Origin: Phallus indusiatus
Taxonomy: Eukaryota > Basidiomycota > Agaricomycetes > Phallales > Phallaceae
Length of the DNA: 64,000 nt
Reading direction: 5' to 3'
NCBI GenBank assembly: GCA_027605045.1
Contig: JAQFWX010000031.1
Coordinates: 62,001 to 126,000 of the forward strand
Shown here: positions 23,425-34,559 of the stretch, in pieces
Numbering within the stretch: the stretch's first letter is position 1
Layout of the letters: each line of letters starts with the position of its first letter
Made by a program: the position numbers and the translations under genes
Notes under the pieces: model-generated
Seen by the model: only the letters and a program-made list of their open reading frames with translations
Database searches by the model: none
Told to the model about the DNA's origin: nothing

Positions 23425-25880
23425 TAGTGCAGCAGCGAGACGGTGGGGATCGGAAAAGAACAAGCAAAAGAAGGATCTGTGCGTGTGGGGTATTTATACT
23501 CTATGTTGGAGGAAAGAGAACAGGTTCGGCCAGGGCTCGTTGCCAAGAACCCCCATTTCCAATCAAATGACCGAAAAGTCCAGATGCCTGGCTGTAATCA
23601 CCAGTGTTTCTTTTTTGTTTTTTTTTCTTTAATGATGGTTGTGCTGGACTTTTAAGCGGTGATGCCGGAGTTGGTTGGCCGACGTAACAGGCGCGATTAA
23701 TAATCGATTAATCTGTCGTAGTTGCCACAAGTAATCCGAGGAAAGCTGCAGGAATTTGGACGTTTGACAAGTGTCCGCAGTGAGCTTCTAGTTAACGGCA
23801 TATGTCAACTTTACTTTCTCGTTGATAAAAACAAAAATGTCATGTGAATGGATGTTATGGTTATGGATGTGTGTGTGCAATCCTTTGATGGCCTCACCAA
23901 TCAAGCGCCGTTTGATTCGCCGATTGATGTGATGATATGCGAAATGCAAGGGTTTGTGCCACTTTGCGCCGAGATCTCCACCTTACACGCCTGAACAGAA
24001 CAGACGAGGTCAAAAGGAAATGGTCCAAAGGCCTTAATAATGCACGGCATTACGCACTGGTATACACACTTATATACCACCGTGCCAACTGAAAGGCCTT
24101 GAAAGGCACGTAGAACAATACAAAAAAAAAAAAGAAGAGAAGTCGCAAAATGTCAAAGAAGCCAGTAGTCCCTCATGTTTTATTAAACCACATGATTTAT
24201 TTCGGTCCTATCCTTGAAGTCGACAATTAAATTGAATTCCCTTTGACATCCCCAAATTCGAAAACTGTCCCTAGACTAGAATCCTATGATACTTCATTCC
24301 AGTGGCCGGATCGCAATTCAAAAAGGATTGAATTGGGATGTGTTGACACTGAGCGTTGATTTTCTCATTTGGGCTTTGACAGTTCTACAATAATAGGTAC
24401 TTAGTACTAATCCAGCTTGTCAAAACGCGTCGAGATCCGAAAATTTCGCTTTCAGGTAGAGCCACCTGTACCCACAGACGGGGAACGACACACATCGAAG
24501 TCGGTGAAATCAAATTAGCGAAGCATGTTGTCAAAATACGTTTGAAGGTAATTTACGGCACAAACCCAAAGATAAACATCGTGATAGATACGTGCAGAAT
24601 TCCAGATACCGTCCGTTACATATACACATATCAATTCAACTCAGAAAAACGAGACGTTTGTTGGTGGTTTTGGATTGAAAAGTGATTCTTTCCTGTGATA
24701 TTACATTTTCGTCCAAAAAAACCGACAACCTCAGGCTAAACTCCGAACCGAATGATATTATTCCCTATCTATACGAGCGATTCGAGACATCGCCATCCCG
24801 AGCACTTGGGCCGTTGATGTGGTCTCAAGGTCGTATCACTTACCTAAAAACATACTTGCTCTACCTTGCAGTCGTTGTTGAGCCGCTTCCTGTCAAGCCT
24901 GCGCCTGATGACATTTCAATTTCTTAAGACAATCATTAAGATCAATTTACTCACATGACACTTAAAATTCGAGAAAGACTCATAGGACATATTGAAGGAA
25001 GTGCATCTTTTACCCGTTTTGTTATGTTCCGGGATACATATATGGATATTGTTTCGTTAGAATTTCGGTTGAAATATCATCGATGCACGGTCAGCCGATG
25101 TTTCTCAACCGTAGATCCAAGCATCAATAGGGTCACGTCTTATCCAAAGTTCAGTGACACGGTTTTTGAACTCGTACATCATGTTGATCTTTCTTTGACG
25201 ATTTTTTGTTCTCCGGATCTGCACATCTGATGAAATCATCTATCTGCGTCTTCAAGATGTGTGATAATCCGATAAACTGCCTTTACTACGTCGTATTACT
25301 GAAATGAATGAAGTAGAATATAAGAGAAGAAATACATCCTACTTTAAGATAACATGAGTGGTTGACTTTAGATCTTGAAAACCACCACGAGGTGCGCCAA
25401 TCAAACAATCCCAGCGACGTCATCTCAAAACGGGCGTGTTCAGAAAAAATATCTGAACAGTATAAATTCAATGTTATTTGCCAGTCTCTCGCTACATTCT
25501 TCTTCCTGTTGTCCTTTCGAAGGCCATACCATGCGCGCGTCGATTCTGTACTACGTATACAGAACTGCTATCTGGCCAACACTAAGTAGTGTCCAGCTGT
25601 AATCCATGCGCCGTTTCCGTAAACCAGGCTCGTTTTGGGGTTAGCAGATAATATGAAGTGACAGGTGAATATCGAATACTTGGCAATCGGTTATAAGTCT
25701 TCTCTCCCCGCGACTAATGATCGCTGAAGCAGAAATAAAAAATAACGTGAAGTCGCTTGCCAGCCAGGCTCCGCCTAACCAACACCACTTTCGTCACGCT
25801 GATGATTGTTAGCGTGACTGGGAGTTCCCGAAGTTTCCGAGCTCAACAGCGACTCGCCGCTCGCGTTGATGTGTTCCTGC
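23425..25880. other. ORF-poor 3' segment of arm A
   Basis: About 2.5 kb beyond the bestrophin start, matched by 34560-37060. Short open frames differ between the two arms and carry stops in one or the other. No gene is supported. It must hold the bestrophin promoter. Confidence 0.55.
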
Positions 25881-26341
25881 AACTTCTGATGCTGTTCCAT
25901 TCCGATTTTTGAGCATCCATTTTATAGAATTTACTGGGACTTCAACTGTCTACATCAAGACCGCTCAATTTTCTCAGCATTCAAATTTGTTTTTGAAAAG
26001 TCACAAATCTCCACAGGAGACGTTTCCGTATACTCAGGCTAAATAAAACGATGAACGCGGTCCGTAAAGCGATTCCGTTTATTCATGACGCGCCAGCTTA
26101 TAACTGTTTGCTTGTTGAAAGTTCAGATGTTGAAGCAAGGACGTCAATTCGTGCGATACTGGTGTAAATGCAAACCGGTAATATGAAAGAACAAACGTCC
26201 TTAGGCTCTATCTATCATTGGTTCCGTCAATCCGTCTGGGGATAAGTCCGTGTATCTCGCTCGTGTCCATCGTTGAGTTCGGCATAATGATATGGACGCT
26301 GTGTTCTAACGTCCACGTGTCGTTCGTCCTCGTCTCTCTCC

Positions 26342-26348
26342 TATAAAA
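26342..26348 (+). promoter_or_regulatory. TATA-like box
   Basis: TATAAAA about 80 bp upstream of the ATG at 26426 and followed by a C/T-rich leader, as in many fungal promoters. Supports a real gene start at 26426. Confidence 0.5.
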
Positions 26349-26425
26349 TCGCAACTTGAAGATCTATATTTTCTGCCTCAAATCAAGTTTTACCACCCCA
26401 GCTCTTGTATAACTCTACAACTCAA

Positions 26426-27160
26426 ATGCCTACATTCCAATTCTCTGGTCCCCACCACGCACTAAGTCAGGAAGAAAATTCCAACCTAGAGCATCATAAG
26501 GAAGGCAGGCGGTTCCCCCTCATGCGTAGCACATCCTTTCACGAGACCTTTACCACCAGAAACATTCGTAGCGTTTCCACTTTATTTAAAAGAAAAGAAA
26601 GTTGGACACGAGTTACGAAGCCAGGCAACAAACACGGTTCTTCATGGATTTCCTACTAACCAGGTCAAATCATCCGCGTACGCGGGGCAGATTTGAAACA
26701 GTTTCAGCAACTTCTGCGGCGAACACCCGCACATTAGCCGGGCAGCCTCTGTGCAGAGCCTCATATAGGCTGATTCTTCGGGCGAGGCAAAGAACCTGAA
26801 TGTAAGTTATATAAAGCGTTCGTCGCTTCTTTCTCGACGCTGAGCTATTTTTTTGTTAGTTTCAGTCTTTCATACTCCCCAAATTAGACTGTCAAAGCCC
26901 TCTTGACTGGCCCGAGTATTTCACGGCGGCTCGCCAAGAGTTTGAAGACGATGTAAGTTCTTCCTTTTTTTCTCTCCCATGAGACGCGTGCTCATTGGTA
27001 CCAGCTCTGTATTGCTGTACCCATCGAAAGTGCCTTAACTACCCAACTCTTAGAAGAAGATAAAACAAATAAAGAAGGGAACCCAGCAGCGAACCCAAAG
27101 CTGGAGTACCGTATCCGAAGGAAGCCTGTCCCCCAGTTTCAGCATTTTTGCTTACTTTGA
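26426..27160 (+). CDS. Putative small multi-exon gene of unknown family
   Basis: Lies in the unique DNA between the two duplication arms. A TATA-like box and C/T-rich leader precede MPTFQFSGPHHALSQEE. The 3' exons are clear: 26866-26952 (29 codons, FILPKLDCQSPLDWPEYF) and 27005-27160 (51 codons plus stop, LCIAVPIESALTTQLLEED), separated by a good GTAAGT...AG intron and both in phase 0. A preceding exon ending at 26801 (DSSGEAKNLN) also reads in phase 0 after an AG at 26767-26768. The join between the first exon and this one (about 26590-26768) could not be resolved: several frames are open there. No domain is recognised. The protein is polar and lacks a signal peptide. Confidence 0.5.
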
Positions 27161-27480
27161 TTTCTGTGATATATTTACGCAGGCCTCATACTCTAATGAA
27201 ATTTTTTTGCTTGTTTCGCTCGGTAATATTCCTACCCACCGGTTTATCCCAAAATTCCAAAATTCCTTCCCCATACATGAGACATGGTCCACGCCCATGT
27301 ATCATCTGAATTAACGTATGACCATTTCGAAATCGCGCACCTGTAAATAAGATGCAACACCATAATATAATCACCCTGATCTGATATGTGTAAGTCAATA
27401 TGGTATCGCGCCATCCGATGGACTTGGACGATGAATCGCTGTGTAAAACTTTGACCATGATTTATTGTACGAAGTCGATC
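27161..27480. other. Spacer before arm B
   Basis: Contains a 90-codon minus-strand frame (27458-27186) with mildly protein-like composition but no recognisable motif. Not called. Confidence 0.4.
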
Positions 27481-30400
27481 TCAGAAAAGAAATAGATGTA
27501 CTTGTGTGCCATTTCAGAAGTTCATTGTCAAAGTATCTGCCTTGGTGCATACGTCACAGTTGTCTTGCACTTCGAATTATGTGGTGAGCCAGGAGAATGA
27601 ACGACGTTTTCAGTGATGCTCCTAGGATGGAATATCACTTGTAAGGATTTACTGAATCCATGATTACGTGCCAATGAGGATCATCAAGGTTCAAGGTTCA
27701 ACATTCAACAACCCGAACTCGCTGAATATTGAGAGTACCCAGAAGGTACCGAGCGAGAAATCACACAAGAAAAATAAAAGATAAGTCGAAAATGTATAAT
27801 AGTAACTAAAGGACATATATATATAATGGGACAAAGAAATGGACATAAGGTGATTAAAGAAATATCCGAAGATAAAGATAGAGGGACCAAGACAGCGTGA
27901 CTACGCGTGTAAGGAGCGTAGCTCCCTTAAAATATATACCACCCACCTTGTTCCTCTGGACTGTGTTCTAGCTGTACCATCGCAGCAACGGATTAGGAGT
28001 CGGGCAACGTACTTATGCATCTATCAAATTGCTCGTTAGTGTTCGAAGAGGCAAAAGAATAGTATCACAACAGACTACTTTCTTACCCGACTTGCTAAGT
28101 TTGGGATCCGTACACATCCGCAGACATACATAAATTTTTAATAATTACGGTGCCCGCAGGATGAGGGTGTTGCAAACACTGGGCTCGTTACAAATTCGGT
28201 GATAAACTTTGAAATAAGTTCTGGTGTGAAAAGTATTTCATCCAAATTGATGACGGTAGATATGCGGACTAAGGCTGGGCGGAACTAACTCTACCATACT
28301 ATTTGTTCAAATCAGCTGAGTAGATGCGCCGCCTGTTGATGAAACATTGCCGGGGGGAGAGCGCAAGTGATCGTGCCATTACCACTAATGGAACTATAAA
28401 TCGAGCTCTGGACGTCGACTACTTTTGTACCACGTCAGTACTAGCCTCATCTAATACTGAAATAGTCCTAAATTGGCGGTTCGGAGCAGTACCATTAGAT
28501 CCCAGTGAAACCATTTCTCGCTAGTTGCGACGCGCTAGGTCTAGTGTAGGCGTAAGCGGAGATTAGGTCTGGTGGCCGCCGGTAAATGCCTGAGCGAACA
28601 GGATCCGCTTCCGACAACACCCACACCACTGCGGTGCAAGGTCCGGATCGAGCGCCGATTAAAGAGGGTCGGTTGACAATATAAGGTCCTACTATTGAGC
28701 CGAAGACTGGATGAAAGACAGAGAAAGATCAATGTCTCGTAGCCTCAGAAACTAGGTGAATCAACATACCACCTCCAATCACGAAAGATAGGCCGTACCC
28801 TTTCTTGATAAGTTCGTCATGACCCTCCTCTCAGCCACTAATCAAACTCAGGATCACAAGAAGCTGTGTACGATATTCAGCTTGGCCTATCTAGTATGAA
28901 GGTAGGTTCGAGAATTGGTCAAGGCCAAGCGGTTTGACAGATGGATCCGACATAAAGAGAGGATAAGTCCAACGTTACAACTGGAAAGGAACAAGTAGTG
29001 CCAAAAGTTCCCCAGTCGCAACGTCATCTTGTTTGCACTAAAGCATGATATGTAGTGGACTTGACACCGTCCATAGCTGAGCGAAGGACGCGCTCGGAGA
29101 TAGTGTAGTGTGCTATCGTTTGAGTATTCCAATAGTAAGGGGGGGCTGAAAACAGGAGTGTAAGTTTAAACGTATAAAGCAGCTCAGCAAATCATACCAC
29201 TAGTTTCCTAACACCACCCTTTTACACCAGCCCTAGCCAGCCCTAGGGCTACTTGCGCCTTCTTCTGATGCAGCTTCTACGCGAATGTGCCTTACTTGTT
29301 GAGCCCGCCAGGTATTGTAAGTGGTAATGTCGGCCTTGTCGGACGAAGGTAACCGCATATCGCTGCATTAGTTCCATTAGCTCAGTGTCATGGTTTGACA
29401 AAGACAGTTTGTTATGGCTTGAATATCGAAGTAGATGGGCTTAAGATGACAATGCTAGCTGCAAAGGCATTCGGTATTCTTGATGACAGCTATTGACCTG
29501 GAGACGACCATAATGGAAGAAGGAATATTGACAAACAAATTGGTGACCAAGACCCGAGGATATACTAGGGCCCTTGCACGCCTTGTACTATGTTCCTTAG
29601 CTTGGGATAACAAGCTGTAATGGCGATACTACAAAGACTTGTTCTGCTTCTTATGCAGTGAACGTTATCAGGTTATAGCTGATAATCAAATATTCTTGCA
29701 CATACCGGGTCACGATCAAGTGCAAGAACATCTAGTTATTCCTCTCCCATCTCCTGCGTCTATCTTGACTTGGTCTCAATGCTAACCCTCTACACATCGT
29801 ATTGATGAAAAGCCTTGCGCCAGACTAACTAACGAGCCGCGCACACCATTCTCTCCTCTTTTCGCATAGTTCAGGATGAGAACTTTGCATTGTGTATAAA
29901 GAAAAGAAGTGTTTGAGAGACCAGAAGGTGCCCAAAAGACTGTGAAGGGAGCCGGAACGTTGGCGGGTGTAAAAAGGAAAGGATGGTCAGGATGCATGTG
30001 TTGGTCCTTTATGGTCGGGTTTGGTATCGGAGAAGGGTGGTTGTAAGGCAGTCTCCTGACGAAGATGCTAAGCTAAGAACGTGAATGAGAAAAGGCACGA
30101 TCATTAGTAGGGACATTACCCCAGGTCACCATGGTGCACAGAGTTCATGACAATTGGATAACGATTTCGAAAAGCTGTGGATATTCAGCTTGGATGACGA
30201 AGAAAAGATATGATTTTGAAGAAATACCGAGACGCCTAGAGGGTTTGTTTCGCCCGCGTTGCGGTCAGTCAATGTCAATGAACATCCTTCGGCAAATAAA
30301 GTGAACCGCAATCAACCTATGACACAGAACTTAAACAAAGCGGTCAAACGTTGAGAGGAATAAATAATATACACACAAAGGTATTGTGATCCAATCAGCC

Positions 30401-30843
30401 AGTTTTCTTCTTTCGAAATCCCGCCTGCACTGGGTTCACCAAGCCGACCAAACATGCAACAGTAGCTTTCATAATTCGCCGATCAAATATCAGTGTAACC
30501 TGAAAGTTTACAGAATTTGAGTTCTGAATGTTCATTTGATACAAATGCTGAGGTTACCGTTGTACTGACCCATGTCAATAAGATGACGTGTCCCACGTTC
30601 CCGAGTTGACCTTGCTCGAACACATCGTAACTTGTCGCAATAGGGTTTATATAATAACTTTTCGAAGTGTTCAACGCCGACCCATCTGTTTGTTGGACCG
30701 ATCATTGTCATTGTTATGACCTGATTGGGAGTTGACATGGAGAACGCTATCGTTTGAACGCCGAGGCAGAACTTCGGAATAACCACGCTTCAGTAAGCGA
30801 ACTACCATTGATTCCGGAAGAAACAAGCAAACAGTAGAAAAAT
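27480..30843. other. ORF-poor 5' segment of arm B
   Basis: Counterpart of 14650 to about 17640. No gene supported. The frames open here are not the ones open in arm A. Confidence 0.5.
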
Positions 30844-31224
30844 ATGTCAGACTACAGTGAGAGTTTGGGGAGACTTGACGGAGACTCGAAGTTGACTTCA
30901 AATCAAAGAGCGATTCCTTGGCGTTACGTCAACAACTTACATAAACCAAGAGAAGATATCAAACGGGTTAATCCGAATACGCAGCATTTCTTCGTGAACA
31001 CTTGCTCCCTACATATGTATACGCGTCGAAAAAATAAAATAATGTCGGAACCCGATGTCACATCTTCTGAAGCCACCGTTGTCTACGTCTTGAAACTAAC
31101 TAGTAATTGTGAGCGCTCTCTATTATTCAAGGACCCCGAATCCGGAGCTGCTTTCGCTGTCGAGATCTTGGGAAGACCTTGCGCATTAGAAGTTTGGAAT
31201 AGGAACTGCTTACACGTTCAGTGA
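30844..31224 (+). CDS. Uncertain 126-codon ORF, open only in arm B
   Basis: Continuous frame with fairly protein-like composition in its second half (SEPDVTSSEATVVYVLKL, FKDPESGAAFAVEILGRP). The aligned part of arm A (about 17640-18030) is recognisably related but has stops and indels, so either arm A has lost a gene or arm B is open by chance. A later internal ATG at 31041 would give a 61-codon product. A conserved TATAG before 31277 in both arms could be a splice acceptor, hinting at a multi-exon gene. Family unknown. Confidence 0.3.
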   Translation: MSDYSESLGRLDGDSKLTSNQRAIPWRYVNNLHKPREDIKRVNPNTQHFFVNTCSLHMYTRRKNKIMSEPDVTSSEATVVYVLKLTSNCERSLLFKDPESGAAFAVEILGRPCALEVWNRNCLHVQ

Positions 31225-31537
31225 GTAGTTGAGTGGTTTTACTAGCAGTTTGGATTCTGATCAATGTATCATTATAGTGCGCGCCCGTTTGAATTCAGGA
31301 TATCCAATAGTAGATGGAGCGGTCGTGGCTTTTTGTCCGTTAGTACGGAAAACGTGGGAATCGTTCCAAAACAAAAATTCTGACGCTCTTTTCAGTACCC
31401 GTGGAGAAGTTGTCTTAGGTGCATACCTGCCCAAATGAACATTTCCATTAACACATTTTACGTTGGGGCGTTAATGTTTAATCGTGAGCTTAAAATTCGC
31501 GTTTTCACTTCACAATTGAAGAAAATCTACGGTTGAC

Positions 31538-31910
31538 ATGCCAGTGATCAATACGTTTTCGGCCTGGAGCACGACAATTTACACGGCTTTGGTAGATTTA
31601 GGTCGAGATATTTCAAATATTATAGCAGTTAATTTTTGCTTTCTCCCCAGTTCGGCTATGTTTGGCCTTAAGCTTAAACTCCCGCCAGGTGCCTCCGCGA
31701 CGATTTCTCATTGGCAATCTTCTAGATATGCTGCGCAAGGAAGAGTGGTTGACTCATCATCGTTGGACAAAAGAATACGGTATTCAGTTTAGTTGACAAT
31801 GCTCATTTTTTCACGCTTCTGTCTCAGATGATCGAAACCTTTCGGATGCCAGTACCGGATTGTCCAAGGTCGCTAAGCTTTTCGGACAGAGTCACGAGGT
31901 TAATTTTTTT
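31538..31910 (+). pseudogene. Cytochrome P450 remnant (arm B)
   Basis: Aligns with the first two exons and the last exon of the intact P450 at 18399-20712. The start codon and MPVINTFSAWST are kept. A deletion then removes the end of exon 1 and its splice donor. An extra base after CCAGGT shifts the hinge region out of frame. At about 31785 the sequence jumps from GGTATTCA straight to the DNA just before the last exon (31791, matching 20577). About 1.9 kb, containing the C helix, I helix, ExxR and heme-binding exons, is missing. It cannot encode a working P450. Confidence 0.9.
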
Positions 31911-32262
31911 TGCCAAAGATCTTATTGATTCAAACGCACTAGGGTGTTTTTGATAATCATATGACAGTCTTTCCTTTCTATATAATTTCATATATTTCTG
32001 AGTTGTCGTGATTAGTGCCCTCCTTCCTAAGATCTGAATTGATGACGTTAGTATGAGTACACGCCACTGCACAGACCAGATAGTCGTATACCTTGAACGA
32101 CCTACTGCAAATGAACTCATCGAAATCCTTCTTATCAGTTGAATATACAAACGCGATGATGAATAACTTGGATTTGTGACTAATGACAAAATGACAAAAT
32201 ACATAGTAGAAAAAAAAGAAAGAAAATTCTTATCAATAACACATTGAAAACCACCTTGAGCC

Positions 32263-34559
32263 CTATGATTTCCGATGATGGCGATGTCTCTTAGTCGTAA
32301 CCTCATGCACAAATTTCCAATTTTTGACCAATGTTCTTTTGATTGGATCAACACCTTTAGTGCTCCTATCACTACCGTCGTTTAAATCCCATGTATGATA
32401 CTCGTGTGTTACATCCTCTAAAATTTCACGTGCAGTTCGCTCATCGCTGGGTGCAAATGGTTTATTCAGGTCTGTGAATATGTAGGAGTGGGTACCTGGC
32501 GATGGGTGCTGAAGAGCACCGCGGCTTTAGTTTGATGAATGGAAATGGAAGTATCTCTGACTTACGGCTGTAACTTCGTGTAGTTCGCGTTGGATTGCGA
32601 GGCAGAATTTGTCCAGGTCTGAAAGTGGGGCAATAAATATATCGTGTGGTTTGAAAAGATGAATGCGTTGTTAATACGTACCTAGATCGTTTTCGTCGTA
32701 GTTGAAGGGATTTTCGCTGTGAAAAAAGATAGATGGAGGTTGAAGTTTGAATCGAGCACTATCAATATATGAGCGTACATTTCTTGACCTATTTCAAGGA
32801 ATCCAAGGTAAAGGAATGAGGCGAAGCATGTTCCACTAGAAAGATAAACGTTCAAAAGAGTAAGGAAGGAAGGAGAATATGACTGTACTTACGGTATCGC
32901 CCACCAATTCAGGGTTGATACAATTTGGAACTACCATATGTGAGCGAAAGTCAAGGTGATACGCTACTAAGGGTCCAGGTTCAAACGTACGGGTAGAAAA
33001 GCGAGATAAAGCCATAGGGACATTCTTAAATGTGCCTAATAACATTATCAATTCCATGCCGTAATTCGCAAATGCCACACACGCACCTGGTAAGCGAACG
33101 GAATAGGCGTGGTCTGGACTCGCTCCAAGTTGTTCACCGCATCTTGCAGCGACATCAAGTTAATAGTAAAACCCATGGCAGTCGCAGGGTGAAAGGGAAT
33201 AGACGAATTAAGCAAAAACTGGAAATAGGATTGCAGGTAGAGCGTGATTTGGAGTGGAATATTGGACGTGACAGGATGAGGAGTCCTTTTACGGCCTGTT
33301 ACAGTTCGAGCACCCAATTCTGCGTCAATTTGGGCATTAGCCGCGGCATTGGTGGCTCGATTCGGGGAGAGGTACCGTTTGTAGATCCATTTTGGAACAA
33401 AAATGAAGGGTTTGAATATCAAGAGGATAGGAAGGTGATCGTATATTGTCTGATGGGGTGGGTTTTGTGCCGGTTTCAGGGGTACATCGCATATAACATG
33501 TGGAAGGGCCTTTTCGGGGTCGAATTCGTGGTGGTGGTGTTTGTTGTGCGAATGGCGTCTTTGGTGGTTGTGGGTTAAAGTAGATGTTGGAGTAGACCGT
33601 GCGGACTCTGCTAGCTTTTCGTGGTCTGTCCACATTGGAAGAATGTCATTCTCGGTGAGCAATTGTGAGAGGTCGTTGGACCCGGGAGACTCGGAGATAC
33701 TGTGGTGACGTGGAAGGAAAGCAATTAGAGGGTAGAGGTCTTGATAGTATATCCCGTCCTCACCGCGGAGGGCGTGCTACATATATTGTGTGAGATTGGA
33801 TTTGAATGTATATAGTGAACTTACTTTGACTGAGACAGCGAAGGCTTGAACCTGGAATACAATCAAAGTGATAAATACATGTATGTGCATGGGTTTAACC
33901 GAATCTACGTGCCAGATTGATCATACTGCGCTTCTCGATAATAGCCTTCAAACGATCCAGTTTAGCCTTATCAATATCAATGTCTGCGTCGTTGGTCTTT
34001 TTGGTTCTTTCGACTGGGACGTGGATCCAGATCTAAGTCAATGATAAATTAGTACAGAGGGTAATACCAACCAGTGCGAAAGGAGCATACTAATTGTGCC
34101 AAATTCCTAGACGCAATGGCGATGTTTGTCCACAGCCTGCGTCCGTCCTGATACCGTTCGTACGCTGATGAAGTCCGGAAGCTGATCTGAAAATGCACAC
34201 ACGTGAATGAATAATGAGGCCGTATAGAGAATCAACTTACTACAAAACCCAAGACGGTACCCAACACTGTAATGAGTGAATTGGATATGCCCAGCTTATG
34301 TTGTGTAAGCTGGGTTACGCTCGCAACCACTAAATGATGATATCAGTCCACTTCTTTCCTGGGAGTTATCAATGAAACGCATACCGGTTGCTAGTAGTGT
34401 GAAGAACAACGTCTCTGGCCAGATGTCTGAGGACGCAAAACGGTTATCATCCAGCCAGCCTGTGAATTAAAACGAGGCTCAGACTCCCATACCATTGATA
34501 ACAGTAGCATTGAACTTCTTCAACGACCATCTGTGTACGAAGGGACTAGCGACAACCAT
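32263..34559 (-). CDS. Bestrophin-like chloride channel family protein (arm B)
   Basis: Paralogue of 21104-23424 with the same exon plan. Start at 34559 (MVVASPFVHRW, two residues shorter here than arm A). The signature ISFRTSSAYERYQDGRRLW, IWIHVPVERTKK, FKPFIFVPKWIYKRYLSPN, AHLRMSLWLYLAFLP, GFLEIGQEM and the C-terminal HEVTTKR segment are all present, and the frame is open through the large exon (about 33770-33090). Introns are conserved in place and phase. The internal His run is only four residues and the C-terminus reads RHRHHRKS instead of His6. Conserved splice sites and mostly conservative changes suggest both copies are under selection, though I could not calculate rates. Confidence 0.9.

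Larger units (their letters stand above)
14650..25880. repeat. Segmental duplication, arm A
   Basis: Direct repeat of the block at about 27480-37060. Collinear matches can be followed by eye along the whole length, for example the segment near 14720-14850 against 27515-27630, 15560-16030 against 28545-29000, the P450 start at 18399 against 31538, the whole bestrophin gene, and the end near 25790-25860 against 36975-37050. Arm A is about 1.6 kb longer, chiefly because it keeps the P450 exons that arm B has lost. Ends are approximate. Confidence 0.88.

Noticed and set aside
24682..24927. ORF sharing a short NLRLNSE-like segment with 35742-35924 in arm B
   Set aside because: Similarity is short and frames diverge on both sides. 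It reflects the DNA duplication, not a conserved protein.
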